DNA of 33,230 nt from Kroppenstedtia sanguinis (lineage in GTDB: Bacteria; Bacillota; Bacilli; Thermoactinomycetales; DSM-45169): contig NZ_JBNPXF010000030.1 in assembly GCF_050433445.1 (NCBI RefSeq), forward strand, positions 1-33,230, written 5' to 3'. The translations under genes and the position numbers were made by a program. The notes beneath the pieces were generated by a model. The model made no database searches. It saw only the letters and a list, made by a program, of their open reading frames with translations, and was not told the origin of the DNA. Each line of letters starts with the position of its first letter. Position 1 is the stretch's first letter. Positions 1 to 7,970 of the stretch are shown piece after piece.

Positions 1-40
1 TTTCGCCATAAGAAAATCCCCTCCGGCAGTTCAGTGCTTT

Positions 41-66
41 TGTCCATCTTACCAGATGGACTTTTT
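41..66 (+). terminator. Hairpin with T run, plus-strand orientation
   Basis: GTCCATCT and AGATGGAC form an 8-bp stem around a TACC loop, followed by TTTTTT. This is rho-independent terminator architecture for plus-strand transcription, but no plus-strand gene is visible to its left within the window. In the frame-corrected reading of the glycosyltransferase it would be coding, so the hairpin may be fortuitous. Confidence 0.35.
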
Positions 67-516
67 TCACTGTCTACCGTATGGGGATAATACCACATCA
101 TAGATCAGTGTAAGTCCTTTTTTTCGCTTCAGATGAACTCCGATGCCCAGGGCATGTACATCATGACAATGAACCACGTCATAACGGGCATGTTCGCATA
201 ATTCCCACAGTCGAGTGGCAAACTGTTTCCGGACCATCGCATCTTTGGCCACTTGGACCATAGGGGTGCGAACCACCCGGTAAACCCCTTTTTGGATACT
301 CTGGTTCGTCTTTTGATCCACATAGTGTTTGAGCCGCTTGGTGTATACCGGAAAACGTAACAACCGCACCCGGTCGTGAAGTTTCGGTGGGGACTCCGGC
401 AGTATTTGTAAACAAGCGATGTCCACATAGCAGCCCGCCTGGGCAAGAGCTACCGCTTCCCGCTGCACTCTGGCATCATAGTGAATATCCTTGAACAACA
501 CCATCAACACACGCAT
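67..516 (-). pseudogene. Glycosyltransferase family 4 N-terminal part, truncated
   Basis: The 149-residue product resembles the N-terminal Rossmann half of GT4-type glycosyltransferases: a start like MRVLMVLFKDIHYDARVQRE, then a mid-domain HCHDVHALGIG segment and LIYD near the end. Enzymes of this family are usually about 370-400 residues, so the sugar-nucleotide-binding C-terminal half is missing. The frame stops after LSPYGRQ, just after the conserved LIYD. A neighbouring frame, reached by dropping one G in the GTGG at about 91-95, stays open to the left window edge (YYPHTVDSEK...). A single-base frameshift, real or from sequencing, is therefore likely. The start is well supported: GGGAGG lies 8 bases upstream of the ATG at 516. 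The acceptor and donor cannot be told. Confidence 0.6.
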
Positions 517-774
517 CGTCGCCTTCCTCCCTTCAAGGTTTGGAAGCTTCTCGCCACATCTTAAGTCCGACCGCTTCCGTAGAAGGCGCCGGACACAGGA
601 TACAGACGCATGTGCAAATCCGCCGATCTTCTCGGACGCAAAAAAACCGGAGGGTTAAAAATCATTCTGGTGATGAAAACCAATCCGGATGATAGCACCA
701 AGAAATTCAGTTCCGTTTCCACTCTGTCACTGTCACGATTCTGTAAAGTTTTTTCCCCGATCCCCCGCCTGGGT

Positions 775-1518
775 TCAGCTCTTTTTCACTTGATTCCAAA
801 ACTCTTTTACAGGAGGCCGTGACTGGGGAGCAGCCAACAAGCTCTGCATGATCAACTGTTCCAAAGGTTGGGGCACGTCTTGGCGATAGGAACGGACCGG
901 CAACAAATCCCCCCCAGGAGCCGGACGACTACCGGTTAACATGAGATAGGACAGTGCTCCCAGAGAGTATGCATCCACTGCCTGATCCTGCCGGCGGGCA
1001 GCCTCGGGATCCTTTAGACTCGTACGGCTTCCGCGCGTTTTAGGTAGTAGACCCAAGGGACCCCCATACAAGAAGCGAATTGAATCTGCGGTGATCAGCA
1101 TGTTCTGGGGATGGACCACAGTAAACATTCTCTGTTCGTGTATCCGCACCAAATGGCCGGTAATCCTCTGCAGAAAATGCATTGCCTGATCCAAGGGGAG
1201 GGGGACGGAGCGGAAAAGATGATGAGCCATCAGATTCCCCTCCAATTTTCCATACACCTGATAGAGCGTCCCCCCTTCCACAAACAAGCCCTGAAGCGGA
1301 AAAAAAGCACTCCGATCCCGTTCCAGCAGACGCCGAAGCTCCGTTCCCTTTCGGAGCAATCCAATATCCAGCCCGTGTAGAAAGCGCGTCGGGGAGGACT
1401 CCGATGATTCCTCTTGCGGGGCGACTTCCGCATAGTAGAGAACACCCTGGATGAAAGGAAAAGATTGGAATACTCGGAATGTCCCCCGAATCCGCTCGCC
1501 CTTCTGTTTGATCTTCAT
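775..1518 (-). CDS. Protein-kinase-like protein, probable pseudokinase
   Basis: The C-lobe layout of a Hanks-type Ser/Thr kinase can be recognised. A VVHPQNMLI segment lies where catalytic-loop D-L-K-P-x-N is expected. LYGGP stands in place of DFG, and DAYSLGALSYLMLTGSRP matches the helix-F motif DxYSLGxxLYxMLTG. A terminal SRPP matches the usual RPS. The catalytic Asp and the metal-binding DFG Asp are both missing and no glycine-rich loop is evident, so I infer a pseudokinase or a very divergent kinase. I chose the ATG at 1518, with GAAGGAG 11 bases upstream, over an ATG at 1542 that has no ribosome site. No transmembrane segment is seen. It does not obviously belong to the Tad locus. Confidence 0.6.
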   Translation of the reverse strand: MKIKQKGERIRGTFRVFQSFPFIQGVLYYAEVAPQEESSESSPTRFLHGLDIGLLRKGTELRRLLERDRSAFFPLQGLFVEGGTLYQVYGKLEGNLMAHHLFRSVPLPLDQAMHFLQRITGHLVRIHEQRMFTVVHPQNMLITADSIRFLYGGPLGLLPKTRGSRTSLKDPEAARRQDQAVDAYSLGALSYLMLTGSRPAPGGDLLPVRSYRQDVPQPLEQLIMQSLLAAPQSRPPVKEFWNQVKKS

Positions 1519-1542
1519 GGACACTCTGACTCCTTCACACAT

Positions 1543-2020
1543 GGTACGCCATCAGGACAGACAAAATTTTCGTCACCAATCTACAATATTCCACATGATT
1601 CTGTTGCGTTTATTCTATCATGAAGCGCAGGGGCTGGACACCCTTTTCCCATAGGAACTTGGCGGGTCGTCTCAGGAAGAGGTTGTGGATGGGGTGAGGC
1701 CATGGACGCGGCTCTACCCATCTCCTATACACTTAGCATCAGGCGTGTTGATTAGCTATATACTAGTGTCCCCTCAGAGAACATTGTGTGGAAAATCACA
1801 GGAAGGTAAGGATGGTGGGGAGGCGAAGAGCCTTTGCACCCATAGGTCACAAGTCTCGCCAGGGTCGCTTTCCGCTCCCGGGTCTCGCTATGCGCTCTTG
1901 GCAAGAAATCGTAGCCAAACAAATTTTACGATAGGGGCACAACGGGAAGAGCGAAAGGATCCTTTCGCTCTTCCCATCATCCACTTGAGGATTCATCAAC
2001 AGCCCTGACTGAACATAAAT
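1543..2020. other. Long intergenic region with a 32-bp perfect palindrome
   Basis: No convincing gene is present between the pseudokinase start and the Yip1 gene terminator. The stretch contains the solo IS end at 1738-1753. It also contains a perfect palindrome at 1944-1975, made of GGGAAGAGCGAAAGGA followed directly by its reverse complement. No T run follows the palindrome on either strand, so it is not a classic terminator; it could be an operator or a leftover of a mobile element. Confidence 0.5.
1738..1753. repeat. Solo copy of an IS end (16 bp)
   Basis: TCAGGCGTGTTGATTA here is identical to the sequence at 7079-7094, which forms the 3' end of the IS4-family remnant and contains its stop codon. 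The two sites diverge immediately on the inner side. This fits the terminal repeat of a lost, related element; no transposase coding is visible beside it. Confidence 0.45.
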
Positions 2021-2045
2021 AAGGAGCGAACTCAGCCGCTCCTTT
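2021..2045 (-). terminator. Terminator of the Yip1-family gene
   Basis: On the minus strand AAGGAGCG and CGCTCCTT pair around GCTGAGTT just after the stop at 2049, followed by an A/T-rich tail (ATTTATGTT). The stem is good but the T tract is weak. Confidence 0.6.
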
Positions 2046-2048
2046 CTT

Positions 2049-2726
2049 CTATGAAACCATCGATACCAACAAAATAATTGCAGCAATCAGCAAGATGAGC
2101 AAGTAAGGAATCGACATAAAAAATGCCGCCAATGCACAGGTTCCCAACCCCTTCAGATTGGAGAAACCATACACTTCAGCCACGCTTCCGACGATAATCA
2201 CCGCACTCCAACCTTGCAAGACGAATTCCATAAACAAAAAGAACAATAAAAGAAGACTTGCAAGGATTCCATCTACCCCCGGCATGTCTTTCATAAAGAG
2301 ACTGTCCCCAAACAGAATCAACTCCGGCACCCACAACAGCAACCCCCACGCCATTGGGACCAGACCCCATCCTGTGGCCAACGAGACTTCCTTAAACGTA
2401 GCTTTTCCGCCAAGAATCTTGCCCGACAACATCACCAACAGCGTAAAAACAGCCCATAGAATCGCCGCGGGAATCGGCCCCAGAATAAATGAGAAAACGA
2501 AGATCAACGAAATCGGCAGCCGATCACCCAAATCCTGGCCGGATGCATTGTCCAACAGGAAATCCGCCCCTACCAACAGCAACAACAACCAGATCCAATG
2601 ATAGGAATGGGATTGGGTCCACATGATTTGCCGCACAGTCTGCCGAGGACGGAGCCACATGGAAAACCAAGGATTTAATACCCGGGCCGGCTCCGGCGCC
2701 TCAAAATCTTGATTCACCTGATTCAA
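2049..2726 (-). CDS. Yip1-family polytopic membrane protein
   Basis: About 225 residues with five to six hydrophobic segments and the Yip1-type layout. A short soluble N-terminus (NPWFSMWLRPRQTVRQIM, the characteristic P-x-x-T-x-R-x-I element) precedes the membrane bundle. Function in bacteria is unknown. The start was chosen from the ribosome site: AGGAGGT lies 9 bases before a TTG at 2726, while the ATG at 2753 has no Shine-Dalgarno sequence and would place the AGGAGGT inside the gene. A possible promoter lies just upstream (2766-2794). It appears to be monocistronic, with its own terminator, and unrelated to the Tad locus. Confidence 0.75.
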   Translation of the reverse strand: MNQVNQDFEAPEPARVLNPWFSMWLRPRQTVRQIMWTQSHSYHWIWLLLLLVGADFLLDNASGQDLGDRLPISLIFVFSFILGPIPAAILWAVFTLLVMLSGKILGGKATFKEVSLATGWGLVPMAWGLLLWVPELILFGDSLFMKDMPGVDGILASLLLLFFLFMEFVLQGWSAVIIVGSVAEVYGFSNLKGLGTCALAAFFMSIPYLLILLIAAIILLVSMVS

Positions 2727-2765
2727 CTGACAGATACCTCCTGCTGAGATCATCCTATGAATTCT

Positions 2766-2794
2766 AACATATACTGAAAAGTTCAGGAAAACAA
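2766..2794 (-). promoter_or_regulatory. Candidate sigma-A promoter for the Yip1-family gene
   Basis: On the minus strand TTGTTT is separated by 17 bases from TATGTT, about 40 bases before the TTG start. Each box matches the consensus at four or five positions. This is inference from spacing and consensus only. Confidence 0.4.
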
Positions 2795-2815
2795 GAGAAT
2801 CCCATTCTCCTCCAT

Positions 2816-2852
2816 AAAAAAAGCCCCCTCGATCTGAGATCAGGGGGGAGTT
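2816..2852 (-). terminator. Strong rho-independent terminator after the binding-protein gene
   Basis: The minus strand reads CCCCC, CTGATCTCAGATCGA, GGGGG and then CTTTTTTT directly behind the stop at 2859. GC-rich stem plus T run is the classical layout. Confidence 0.85.
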
Positions 2853-2858
2853 CGATTA

Positions 2859-3740
2859 TTATTTAGTCCATTCCTCTACCAGCTCCCGGTGATCCTCCAC
2901 CCAATCCTTAACCGCCTTTTCCGGGTTATCGGTATCCTCCATTTTCTTCATCAATGAACCTACAGCCTCATCATCCATGTGCCAATTATTCATCCACTTA
3001 ACCACTTCCGGATGATCTTTTTCAAATCCCTTCCGGGTCACATAGTAGATGGAGTCGGGATCCCCAAACACTTTTTTAGTGTCCTTCAGATACTTCAAAT
3101 CATATTTATTGAAGGCCCAGTGCGGATTCCACAGCGTCACCACCACCGCTTCCTTCTTCTTGTAAGCATTGTCCAATTCAGTCAGCATGGCCGGCTCGGA
3201 GCTCTCAATCAACTTGTAATCCAGGCCATAGGACTTGATGGCGCTTTCTGTCAGCTTCATCTGACTGGCTCCAGGATCAATCCCCACAATAGAGGGCTTG
3301 CCACCCCGTTTGAATTCATCCTGATACTGATTCAGATCGGCGATGGTCTCCACATCTTTCATATATTTCGGTACAACCAAGCCCAGCTCTGTCCCTTTAT
3401 ACCAAGATTCATGCCGTTCTACCCGATCCCTGTATTTATTATAGTAGGGTTTATCCGTATGGGGCAGCCATACATCGACAAGCATATCCATATCCCCGCT
3501 AGCCACGCTGGCCCACGCGGGAGCTTTCTCCGTCTGGGTTAGCTCCACCTGATACCCTTTTTCTTCAAGAATATGCTTCCACAGATAGGAGGATGCAATG
3601 TTATCCACATAGTTATTGTGGGGAATCTTAATCGTCCCTTTTCCGGACTCTTGCCCCTCTTTTCCACTCCAAAGGTAAATTCCGCCCACCAACAAAGCGG
3701 CAATTACCACAAAAATTGCGACTTGTTTACCACGACTCAT
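2859..3740 (-). CDS. Glycine betaine/choline-type ABC transporter substrate-binding protein (OpuAC-like)
   Basis: The 293-residue product fits the OpuAC/ProX periplasmic-binding-protein family. Family-like segments are APAWASVASGDMDMLVDVWLP, GIDPGASQM, VTLWNPHWAF and a C-terminal WMNNWHMDDEAVGSLM helix; the Trp/Tyr-rich set is typical of the aromatic cage that binds quaternary ammonium compounds. It would deliver an osmoprotectant to an ABC permease, but no permease or ATPase gene lies nearby. Unlike most Gram-positive homologues it has no lipobox Cys: the N-terminal hydrophobic helix (residues 7-24) would act as a membrane anchor or signal peptide. AAGGAG stands about 14 bases before the ATG, longer than usual. 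The gene has its own strong terminator. Confidence 0.85.
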   Translation of the reverse strand: MSRGKQVAIFVVIAALLVGGIYLWSGKEGQESGKGTIKIPHNNYVDNIASSYLWKHILEEKGYQVELTQTEKAPAWASVASGDMDMLVDVWLPHTDKPYYNKYRDRVERHESWYKGTELGLVVPKYMKDVETIADLNQYQDEFKRGGKPSIVGIDPGASQMKLTESAIKSYGLDYKLIESSEPAMLTELDNAYKKKEAVVVTLWNPHWAFNKYDLKYLKDTKKVFGDPDSIYYVTRKGFEKDHPEVVKWMNNWHMDDEAVGSLMKKMEDTDNPEKAVKDWVEDHRELVEEWTK

Positions 3741-3784
3741 CGATTCAATAACAGCTCCTTTTGGATCACTGACGTAATACTACC

Positions 3785-3928
3785 TTAGAGGTATGAGTAG
3801 AAGATGTCAAATTGGTGAAGGATCCAACTGGATATCATTTGCATTGGTAAACTAAAAGGAAAAGCCAAGGAGAGTCCGATGAACAGCAAGGTAATGATCG
3901 CGACTCTCCTGTGAAACCTCATACTCAT
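3785..3928 (-). CDS. Small membrane protein, 47 residues
   Basis: A short frame starts at an ATG at 3928 with AAAGGAG 6-7 bases upstream and begins 22 bases after the stop of the vWA lipoprotein gene, so it is probably co-transcribed with it. The product starts MSMRFHRRVA, has one hydrophobic helix (about residues 9-30) and ends IFYSYL. I do not recognise the family. It could be an accessory subunit of the vWA lipoprotein or a short toxin-like peptide. Support comes from the ribosome site and gene packing, not homology. Confidence 0.5.
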   Translation of the reverse strand: MSMRFHRRVAIITLLFIGLSLAFPFSLPMQMISSWILHQFDIFYSYL

Positions 3929-3950
3929 AGAGTTCTCCTTTGATCAACAG

Positions 3951-5297
3951 TCACTCATATTTTCCTCTCATTTCTTTAGCCTTTTCATCAATCTTATCTT
4001 GCAATGTCTTTTCATTACTTTCTAAAGAACCTTCCATCTCATTATATCGTGTTTCTCGATATTCGCTTAGTACACCTTTTCTATCATCTACTAGATCCCA
4101 TGCATCATGTTTTGCATCGTCCCTAAACTTTTCCTTTCTATTGAGATAATCTATAGCATCCGTCATTCTGTTCCATTCTTGTTCTACCTGATTATCAAGT
4201 TTCCCAGCAAAACCAGATAATTTTTTCAGCTTTTCAAGTTTGTCGTAAAACTGAGATCTTATATTTAAACTTTGATCAGTATGCCAATGGCTCCATTCAA
4301 GCCTCAAATCCAAATATTGTTCATCAAAGTAACTTCTCAGATCTTGCTCACTTTCCACGGTCTCATACTCGCCTCCCCCGGCCTCAGCAACCTTTTGCAA
4401 GGCTTGTTGACCCGCATCGTCTACATCAAAACCGATGATGTTCACGACGGCCTGGATCTGGGATTGCTTCAGTTTCTTGGCTTCTGCCACCGGGTCGCCT
4501 CCGCAGGTTTCCACCCCGTCACTCACGATATAGATCATTTGGGTGGCATCTTCATCCTCTCCTTTCTCTATCTCCTCCCGAGCTGCCTTCATAGAAGCGG
4601 CAATCGGGGTCCAACCCGTTGCTTGAAACCGATCCAAGGACTGGCTGAACTTCTTTTCTTGGTAATTGCCCAGGGGATACACTTCCTCCGTACTCTTACA
4701 GGAGACAGCTTTGTCCTTTTTGGAGTTGCTGCCTTTGTGTCCATACACCCAGAGGGAGACCTTAGCATTTTCAGGCAAGGAGGAAGCAAACCGGTCCACA
4801 GCGGCTTTGGCCAAGTTCATCTTCATCCCCCCGTCTACCTGCCCTGCCATACTTCCACTGGCATCCAGTAGGATGGAGACGTGAAGTGGTTTTTCCTCCG
4901 CTGTTTCCCGTCCATCCGTCCCCTTAACCCCACCTGGGGTATCCCCGGTCAGTTCCAGCCCGGTATTAAAACGGTCCATTTCCTTGAGGACAGGGCGATA
5001 ATCCTCTGCAAAAAGAGCCAGGAGATGCTTGTAGGCCTCTTCATCGCTCAGATCATCGGGCAGTTGATCCAGGGCTTGTTTCACCTTTTTCTCATCATAG
5101 GCCTTGCCAGCGAACTTCCCAGGTCCTTCTCTGAGCATTCCCTCCGCATTCTCCGCCGGCTCTTTCTCCTTTTTTTCCTGTTTGGTTTCTTTGGGCTTTT
5201 TCGTAGTTTCCAGATTTGAGGAGTCCGTGGAACAAGCAGTAGATAAAAGCAAACATAGAGCTAAGCTGAATGAACATACCATCTTTAAAGTTCGCAT
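3951..5297 (-). CDS. vWA-domain lipoprotein, Tad-locus paralogue 1
   Basis: About 448 residues. The signal peptide ends in LSTAC (lipidated Cys about residue 22), followed by a Lys/Glu-rich linker. A GPGKFAGKAYDEKKV segment common to all paralogues here comes next. The von Willebrand A domain carries a complete MIDAS: DASGSMAG, Thr in ATGWTPI and Asp in IVSDGVETC. The C-terminal third is charged, helical and probably coiled. I expect an extracytoplasmic metal-dependent adhesion or assembly factor. In many Tad systems a vWA domain is fused to TadG; here it is a separate lipoprotein that travels with TadG-like genes. The ATG at 5297 has AAAGGAGA 8 bases upstream, better than the ATG at 5315. 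The small membrane ORF follows. Confidence 0.8.
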   Translation of the reverse strand: MRTLKMVCSFSLALCLLLSTACSTDSSNLETTKKPKETKQEKKEKEPAENAEGMLREGPGKFAGKAYDEKKVKQALDQLPDDLSDEEAYKHLLALFAEDYRPVLKEMDRFNTGLELTGDTPGGVKGTDGRETAEEKPLHVSILLDASGSMAGQVDGGMKMNLAKAAVDRFASSLPENAKVSLWVYGHKGSNSKKDKAVSCKSTEEVYPLGNYQEKKFSQSLDRFQATGWTPIAASMKAAREEIEKGEDEDATQMIYIVSDGVETCGGDPVAEAKKLKQSQIQAVVNIIGFDVDDAGQQALQKVAEAGGGEYETVESEQDLRSYFDEQYLDLRLEWSHWHTDQSLNIRSQFYDKLEKLKKLSGFAGKLDNQVEQEWNRMTDAIDYLNRKEKFRDDAKHDAWDLVDDRKGVLSEYRETRYNEMEGSLESNEKTLQDKIDEKAKEMRGKYE

Positions 5298-5436
5298 AAG
5301 CCGTCTCCTTTCCATGGATGAAGGTTAGGGATTAAGAAAACGAAATATAACAGGGGAAAGGAAGGTGATATTTGTTCCTGTTGGATTTATCCACTCCCCC
5401 TATTCGGCATACTCGGGGAGGAGGAAGCAAATTGGT

Positions 5437-5720
5437 TTACCGCTTTTTGGATAACTTCATCTTTTCCCCGCCCTCCACACGACCCGACATACTGCCGCTG
5501 GCGTCTAGTAAGATCGCTACACTCATCTTCTTTTCTCCTTCTTGAGGAGCACCTGACTGATTTCTTGTCGGAGAGTCAAACTTCACATCATAGGTCGTAT
5601 CAAAATGATCCAACCGTTTGACCAGCGGTTTATAGTCTTCAGCCATCAGGGCAATTAACTGATTGTAAGCTTCATCCGCTGACATCTCAGGTAAATATTT
5701 CAATTTATTCCTAAATTGAA
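5437..5720 (-). pseudogene. vWA lipoprotein gene fragment
   Basis: This stretch encodes about 90 residues homologous to the middle of the neighbouring vWA lipoproteins: an MSADEAYNQLIALMAEDYKP segment followed by ILLDASGSMSGRVEGG. It lacks the signal peptide, linker, remaining MIDAS residues and C-terminal helices. The only start in frame is a TTG without a ribosome site, and a stop codon lies just upstream. It abuts a truncated membrane-protein gene at about 5711-5720, so this looks like a recombination scar from tandem vWA copies. Confidence 0.75.
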
Positions 5721-5842
5721 ATTAAAAAATCAGATGACAACGTCAGCAATATTTGAACGGGTAACATGATGGTTAAACCTAGAATCAAGATCTTGTAGAT
5801 GTTTTCTTTGTATATTCTTAGTGCTTCTCTAAATTCCAGCAT
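5711..5842 (-). pseudogene. Membrane protein N-terminal fragment
   Basis: The frame starts at an ATG at 5842 with GAGGGAG 8 bases upstream, 14 bases after the preceding gene. The 43 residues (MLEFREALRIYKENIYKILI...) form a cytoplasmic amphipathic start and one transmembrane helix, resembling the beginning of large polytopic proteins with an FREAxxxYKxNxxKLLxLG-like start. It stops where the vWA fragment begins. A C-terminal fragment of what may be the same type of protein lies at 8275-8484, so the locus has probably been rearranged. Confidence 0.5.
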
Positions 5843-5855
5843 GGATTCGGCTCCC

Positions 5856-6665
5856 TCATCTTGGGTTTCTCGTAGCATCCAAGATTTTTTGAAACTCTTC
5901 TTCGCCAACTTTAATCCGTGCAACATCATCTTGTACGTCTAACACGTCCTGCCTCTCTCGTTTATTAAACCGCATACGCCTATGCAAGGATTTGATTTTT
6001 TGTAATCGCCACCTTCCTACCAGATCCCACAGAGGAATCTTTTTGGAGAGGAAACGGATCACCTGCTCTCTGGATTCCTCGGAATTCAGACCAAGCAAAT
6101 GCTGATTATTCTTAGCATGTAACATTTTTATCCATTCAATATCCAATTTCTCATCAATCGTTTGATCTGTAATCTTTCCCCGTCGTCCCATCTCTTTATA
6201 TAATTGTCTTGCATTTTGATAAGATTCTTGAATCACCTTATACTCTCGCAAGATCCCCCCTGGAACTTCAACAAACTCACGAAAAGCATTTTTCACTTTG
6301 TTCGGCATATCCGCCTTATATTGGTTGTACATTTGCTTTAGCAATTTCTCTTGAATATGCCAAACCTGGTCTACTGTATAAGACCAATCAGATCCTAATG
6401 TGAAAAATTGAACCATTTTAGAGTTCACTCCTACGGTTACTCTTAGGATCCCTTCCACATCCTGATGAAAGGGAACCATACCATCTTCCCTGACAATCAG
6501 ATGTCCTATGATTTTTTTGTTTTTCCGATAAACGGCATAATAATATAACTCATTGTTATATTGGGTCCGATGGACAAAGATCTCGTAACTTTCCCCCGGC
6601 TGCTTATAATGTAGGACTTGATCCACCACTTTTTTGGGTGGTTCCGGAGATTTCTTTTGATTCAC
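5856..6665 (-). CDS. Unrecognised soluble protein, about 269 residues
   Basis: I do not recognise this family. The sequence has an N-terminal beta-rich half with many aromatics (ELYYYAVYRKNKKIIGHLIV) and a helical, strongly basic C-terminal half (WRLQKIKSLHRRMRFNKRER). There is no signal peptide or transmembrane segment, so it is probably cytoplasmic. The GTG at 6665 was chosen because AAGGAGAGG lies 4-5 bases upstream; the ATG at 6689 would put that site inside the gene. It sits directly downstream (32 bases) of the TadG-headed repeat protein broken by the IS. By analogy with the other effector-partner pairs in this window it could be a partner or immunity protein, but that is inference. Confidence 0.65.
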   Translation of the reverse strand: MNQKKSPEPPKKVVDQVLHYKQPGESYEIFVHRTQYNNELYYYAVYRKNKKIIGHLIVREDGMVPFHQDVEGILRVTVGVNSKMVQFFTLGSDWSYTVDQVWHIQEKLLKQMYNQYKADMPNKVKNAFREFVEVPGGILREYKVIQESYQNARQLYKEMGRRGKITDQTIDEKLDIEWIKMLHAKNNQHLLGLNSEESREQVIRFLSKKIPLWDLVGRWRLQKIKSLHRRMRFNKRERQDVLDVQDDVARIKVGEEEFQKILDATRNPR

Positions 6666-6696
6666 AAAACCTCTCCTTCCAGCATACAAATTACTA

Positions 6697-7080
6697 TTAC
6701 TTGAACAAACCCCCTATTTTTTTTAACCCATCGCCAATCACTTTACCTGTTTTTTTAATTCCTTCTCCCACCGCTTTGGATCCTTGGGTAAGTTTTTCAC
6801 CATGCCATTTTAATCCCTGTCCAATCTTTTCTTTTCCCCAATTCCACCCTTGGGCGATCTTTTCACCCGTCCATTTCAATCCTTGACCGATCTGTTTTCG
6901 ATTTGCATAGATGGTGCTGACAGCCCATAACCCCGCACCGACCGCAGCCACGCCTCCTGCTGCTGGACCTGTAAAGGGTGCCGCCGCCATCAATGCCCCT
7001 CCTACATTTCCCACTGCTTTCATACTATAATCCACAGTTTCTTGCCCCGAGTCTGCAGTGATTGCTTTATATGTATTGTC
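6697..7080 (-). pseudogene. C-terminal part of an IS-interrupted effector-like protein with 11-residue repeats
   Basis: The reading frame stays open from the IS boundary at about 7080 to the stop at 6697, with no convincing start. It opens with a Gly/Ala-rich hydrophobic stretch (GGALMAAAPFTGPAAGG...), followed by tandem 11-residue units: IGQGLKWTGEK, IAQGWNWGKEK, IGQGLKWHGEK, LTQGSKAVGEG, IKKTGKVIGDG and a final LKKIGGLFK. Eleven-residue periodicity suggests a surface-lying amphipathic helix, as in membrane-active proteins. The N-terminal part is probably the TadG-like head at 7971-8252 on the far side of the IS remnant. A Trp-containing amphipathic repeat plus Gly/Ala hairpin would fit a membrane-perturbing toxin, but no family is recognised. 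Confidence 0.55.
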
Positions 7081-7970
7081 AGGCGTGTTGATTAATCAAA
7101 ATAAGTATAAAACATACGAGTTCGTCGAAGGTGATCAAACAATAGTAGAGCCCATTCAGCAGGGAGTTGTGAGTTCCACAGATCCCGGGTGAAATCCAAC
7201 ATCGAGACAGGATGAAATCTTGCGGGTTTTCCCACACGATAAAGCCAATGCAACAAGACATAAGCGATGCAAGCGCCCAAAAGCTGCCCATAAACCGCGT
7301 TCATCGTGGTCCCGAAGAGGTGTTTCACATTCAAATGCTGCTTCATCCAGCGAAAAAAAAGCTCGACTTGCCAGCGAGCCCGGTACAATTCAGCAATGGT
7401 TTCGGCGGAGACTCCGATCAGGTTCGTGGCGACATGAAACACCCGTCCTTTTTCACACCGAAAAGTAACTACCCGAAAACGGCGACGAGATTCCCCAAGA
7501 AAACAGGTGCCGTCTTGAATGATGGGAGAATCTTCAAAGGACCACCGACGCAGGGACTTCCAGTTTGAATGAACGTAGTTCTTCCGTAATCGCACCACAA
7601 AGTGGACACCTGCTGTGTCCATCGCTTCCATTCGCTTAAAATCCACATACCCCCGGTCTTGAACGGTCACGGTTTGTGGGGTGTTTAAAAGTTGGGGGGC
7701 GATCGCAGAGTCATGAATCCGGGCCAACGAAGTTTCGACCTGAGCCAACGCCTCATTCGACAGATCCAGACGAACATGTAACTTCGCACCAGATTTCTCT
7801 CCTCGAAACCGAGCCCAGGGAAGACAGCCTTCACCCACAGTCACAGTGGTGGAATCCAATGCAAAGGCGGGTTCTGGCAAGGAAAGAGAACGCCGGGTCG
7901 ACCGGTTGCAGCTTTGGATCAGCAGATCCAACACTTCTTTCACCAAGGTGTAAGGGACTTCAGAAGCTTT
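7079..7970 (-). mobile_element. IS4-family element remnant, 5' end missing
   Basis: The left boundary is the 16-bp end TCAGGCGTGTTGATTA at 7079-7094, duplicated at 1738. The right boundary is sharp at about 7970, where the transposase frame runs into TadG-like coding sequence. The 5' third of the transposase and the second terminal repeat are absent, so the copy is dead and no target duplication can be read. Confidence 0.75.
7092..7970 (-). pseudogene. IS4-family transposase, N-terminally truncated
   Basis: The frame encodes about 292 residues of a DDE transposase. DSTTV carries the first Asp, VQDRGYVDF the second, and YRARWQVELFFRWMKQ is an exact Y-(2)-R-(3)-E-(6)-K signature of the IS4 group with the catalytic Glu. 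Complete enzymes of this type are about 350-400 residues, so the N-terminal DNA-binding part is lost. The frame is continuous with the truncated TadG-like gene, separated only by the TAG at 7971-7973. A GTG at 7946 can serve as a start in silico, but the protein would not be functional. Confidence 0.85.

Noticed and set aside
2979..3542. Plus-strand frame of 187 codons
   Set aside because: Antisense to the OpuAC-like gene; composition is that of a mirror frame.
4272..4871. Long plus-strand frame of 199 codons
   Set aside because: It lies entirely antisense to the well-supported vWA lipoprotein gene, has no ribosome site and no family resemblance.
5391..5421. Inverted repeat CTCCCC...GGGGAG behind the vWA fragment
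   Set aside because: Short stem, no T run on either strand; not enough for a terminator call.
6697..7035. Reading the repeat protein as a complete WXG/LXG-type type VII effector
   Set aside because: The frame continues open into the IS boundary, no WXG or LXG domain is present and no type VII genes are nearby.
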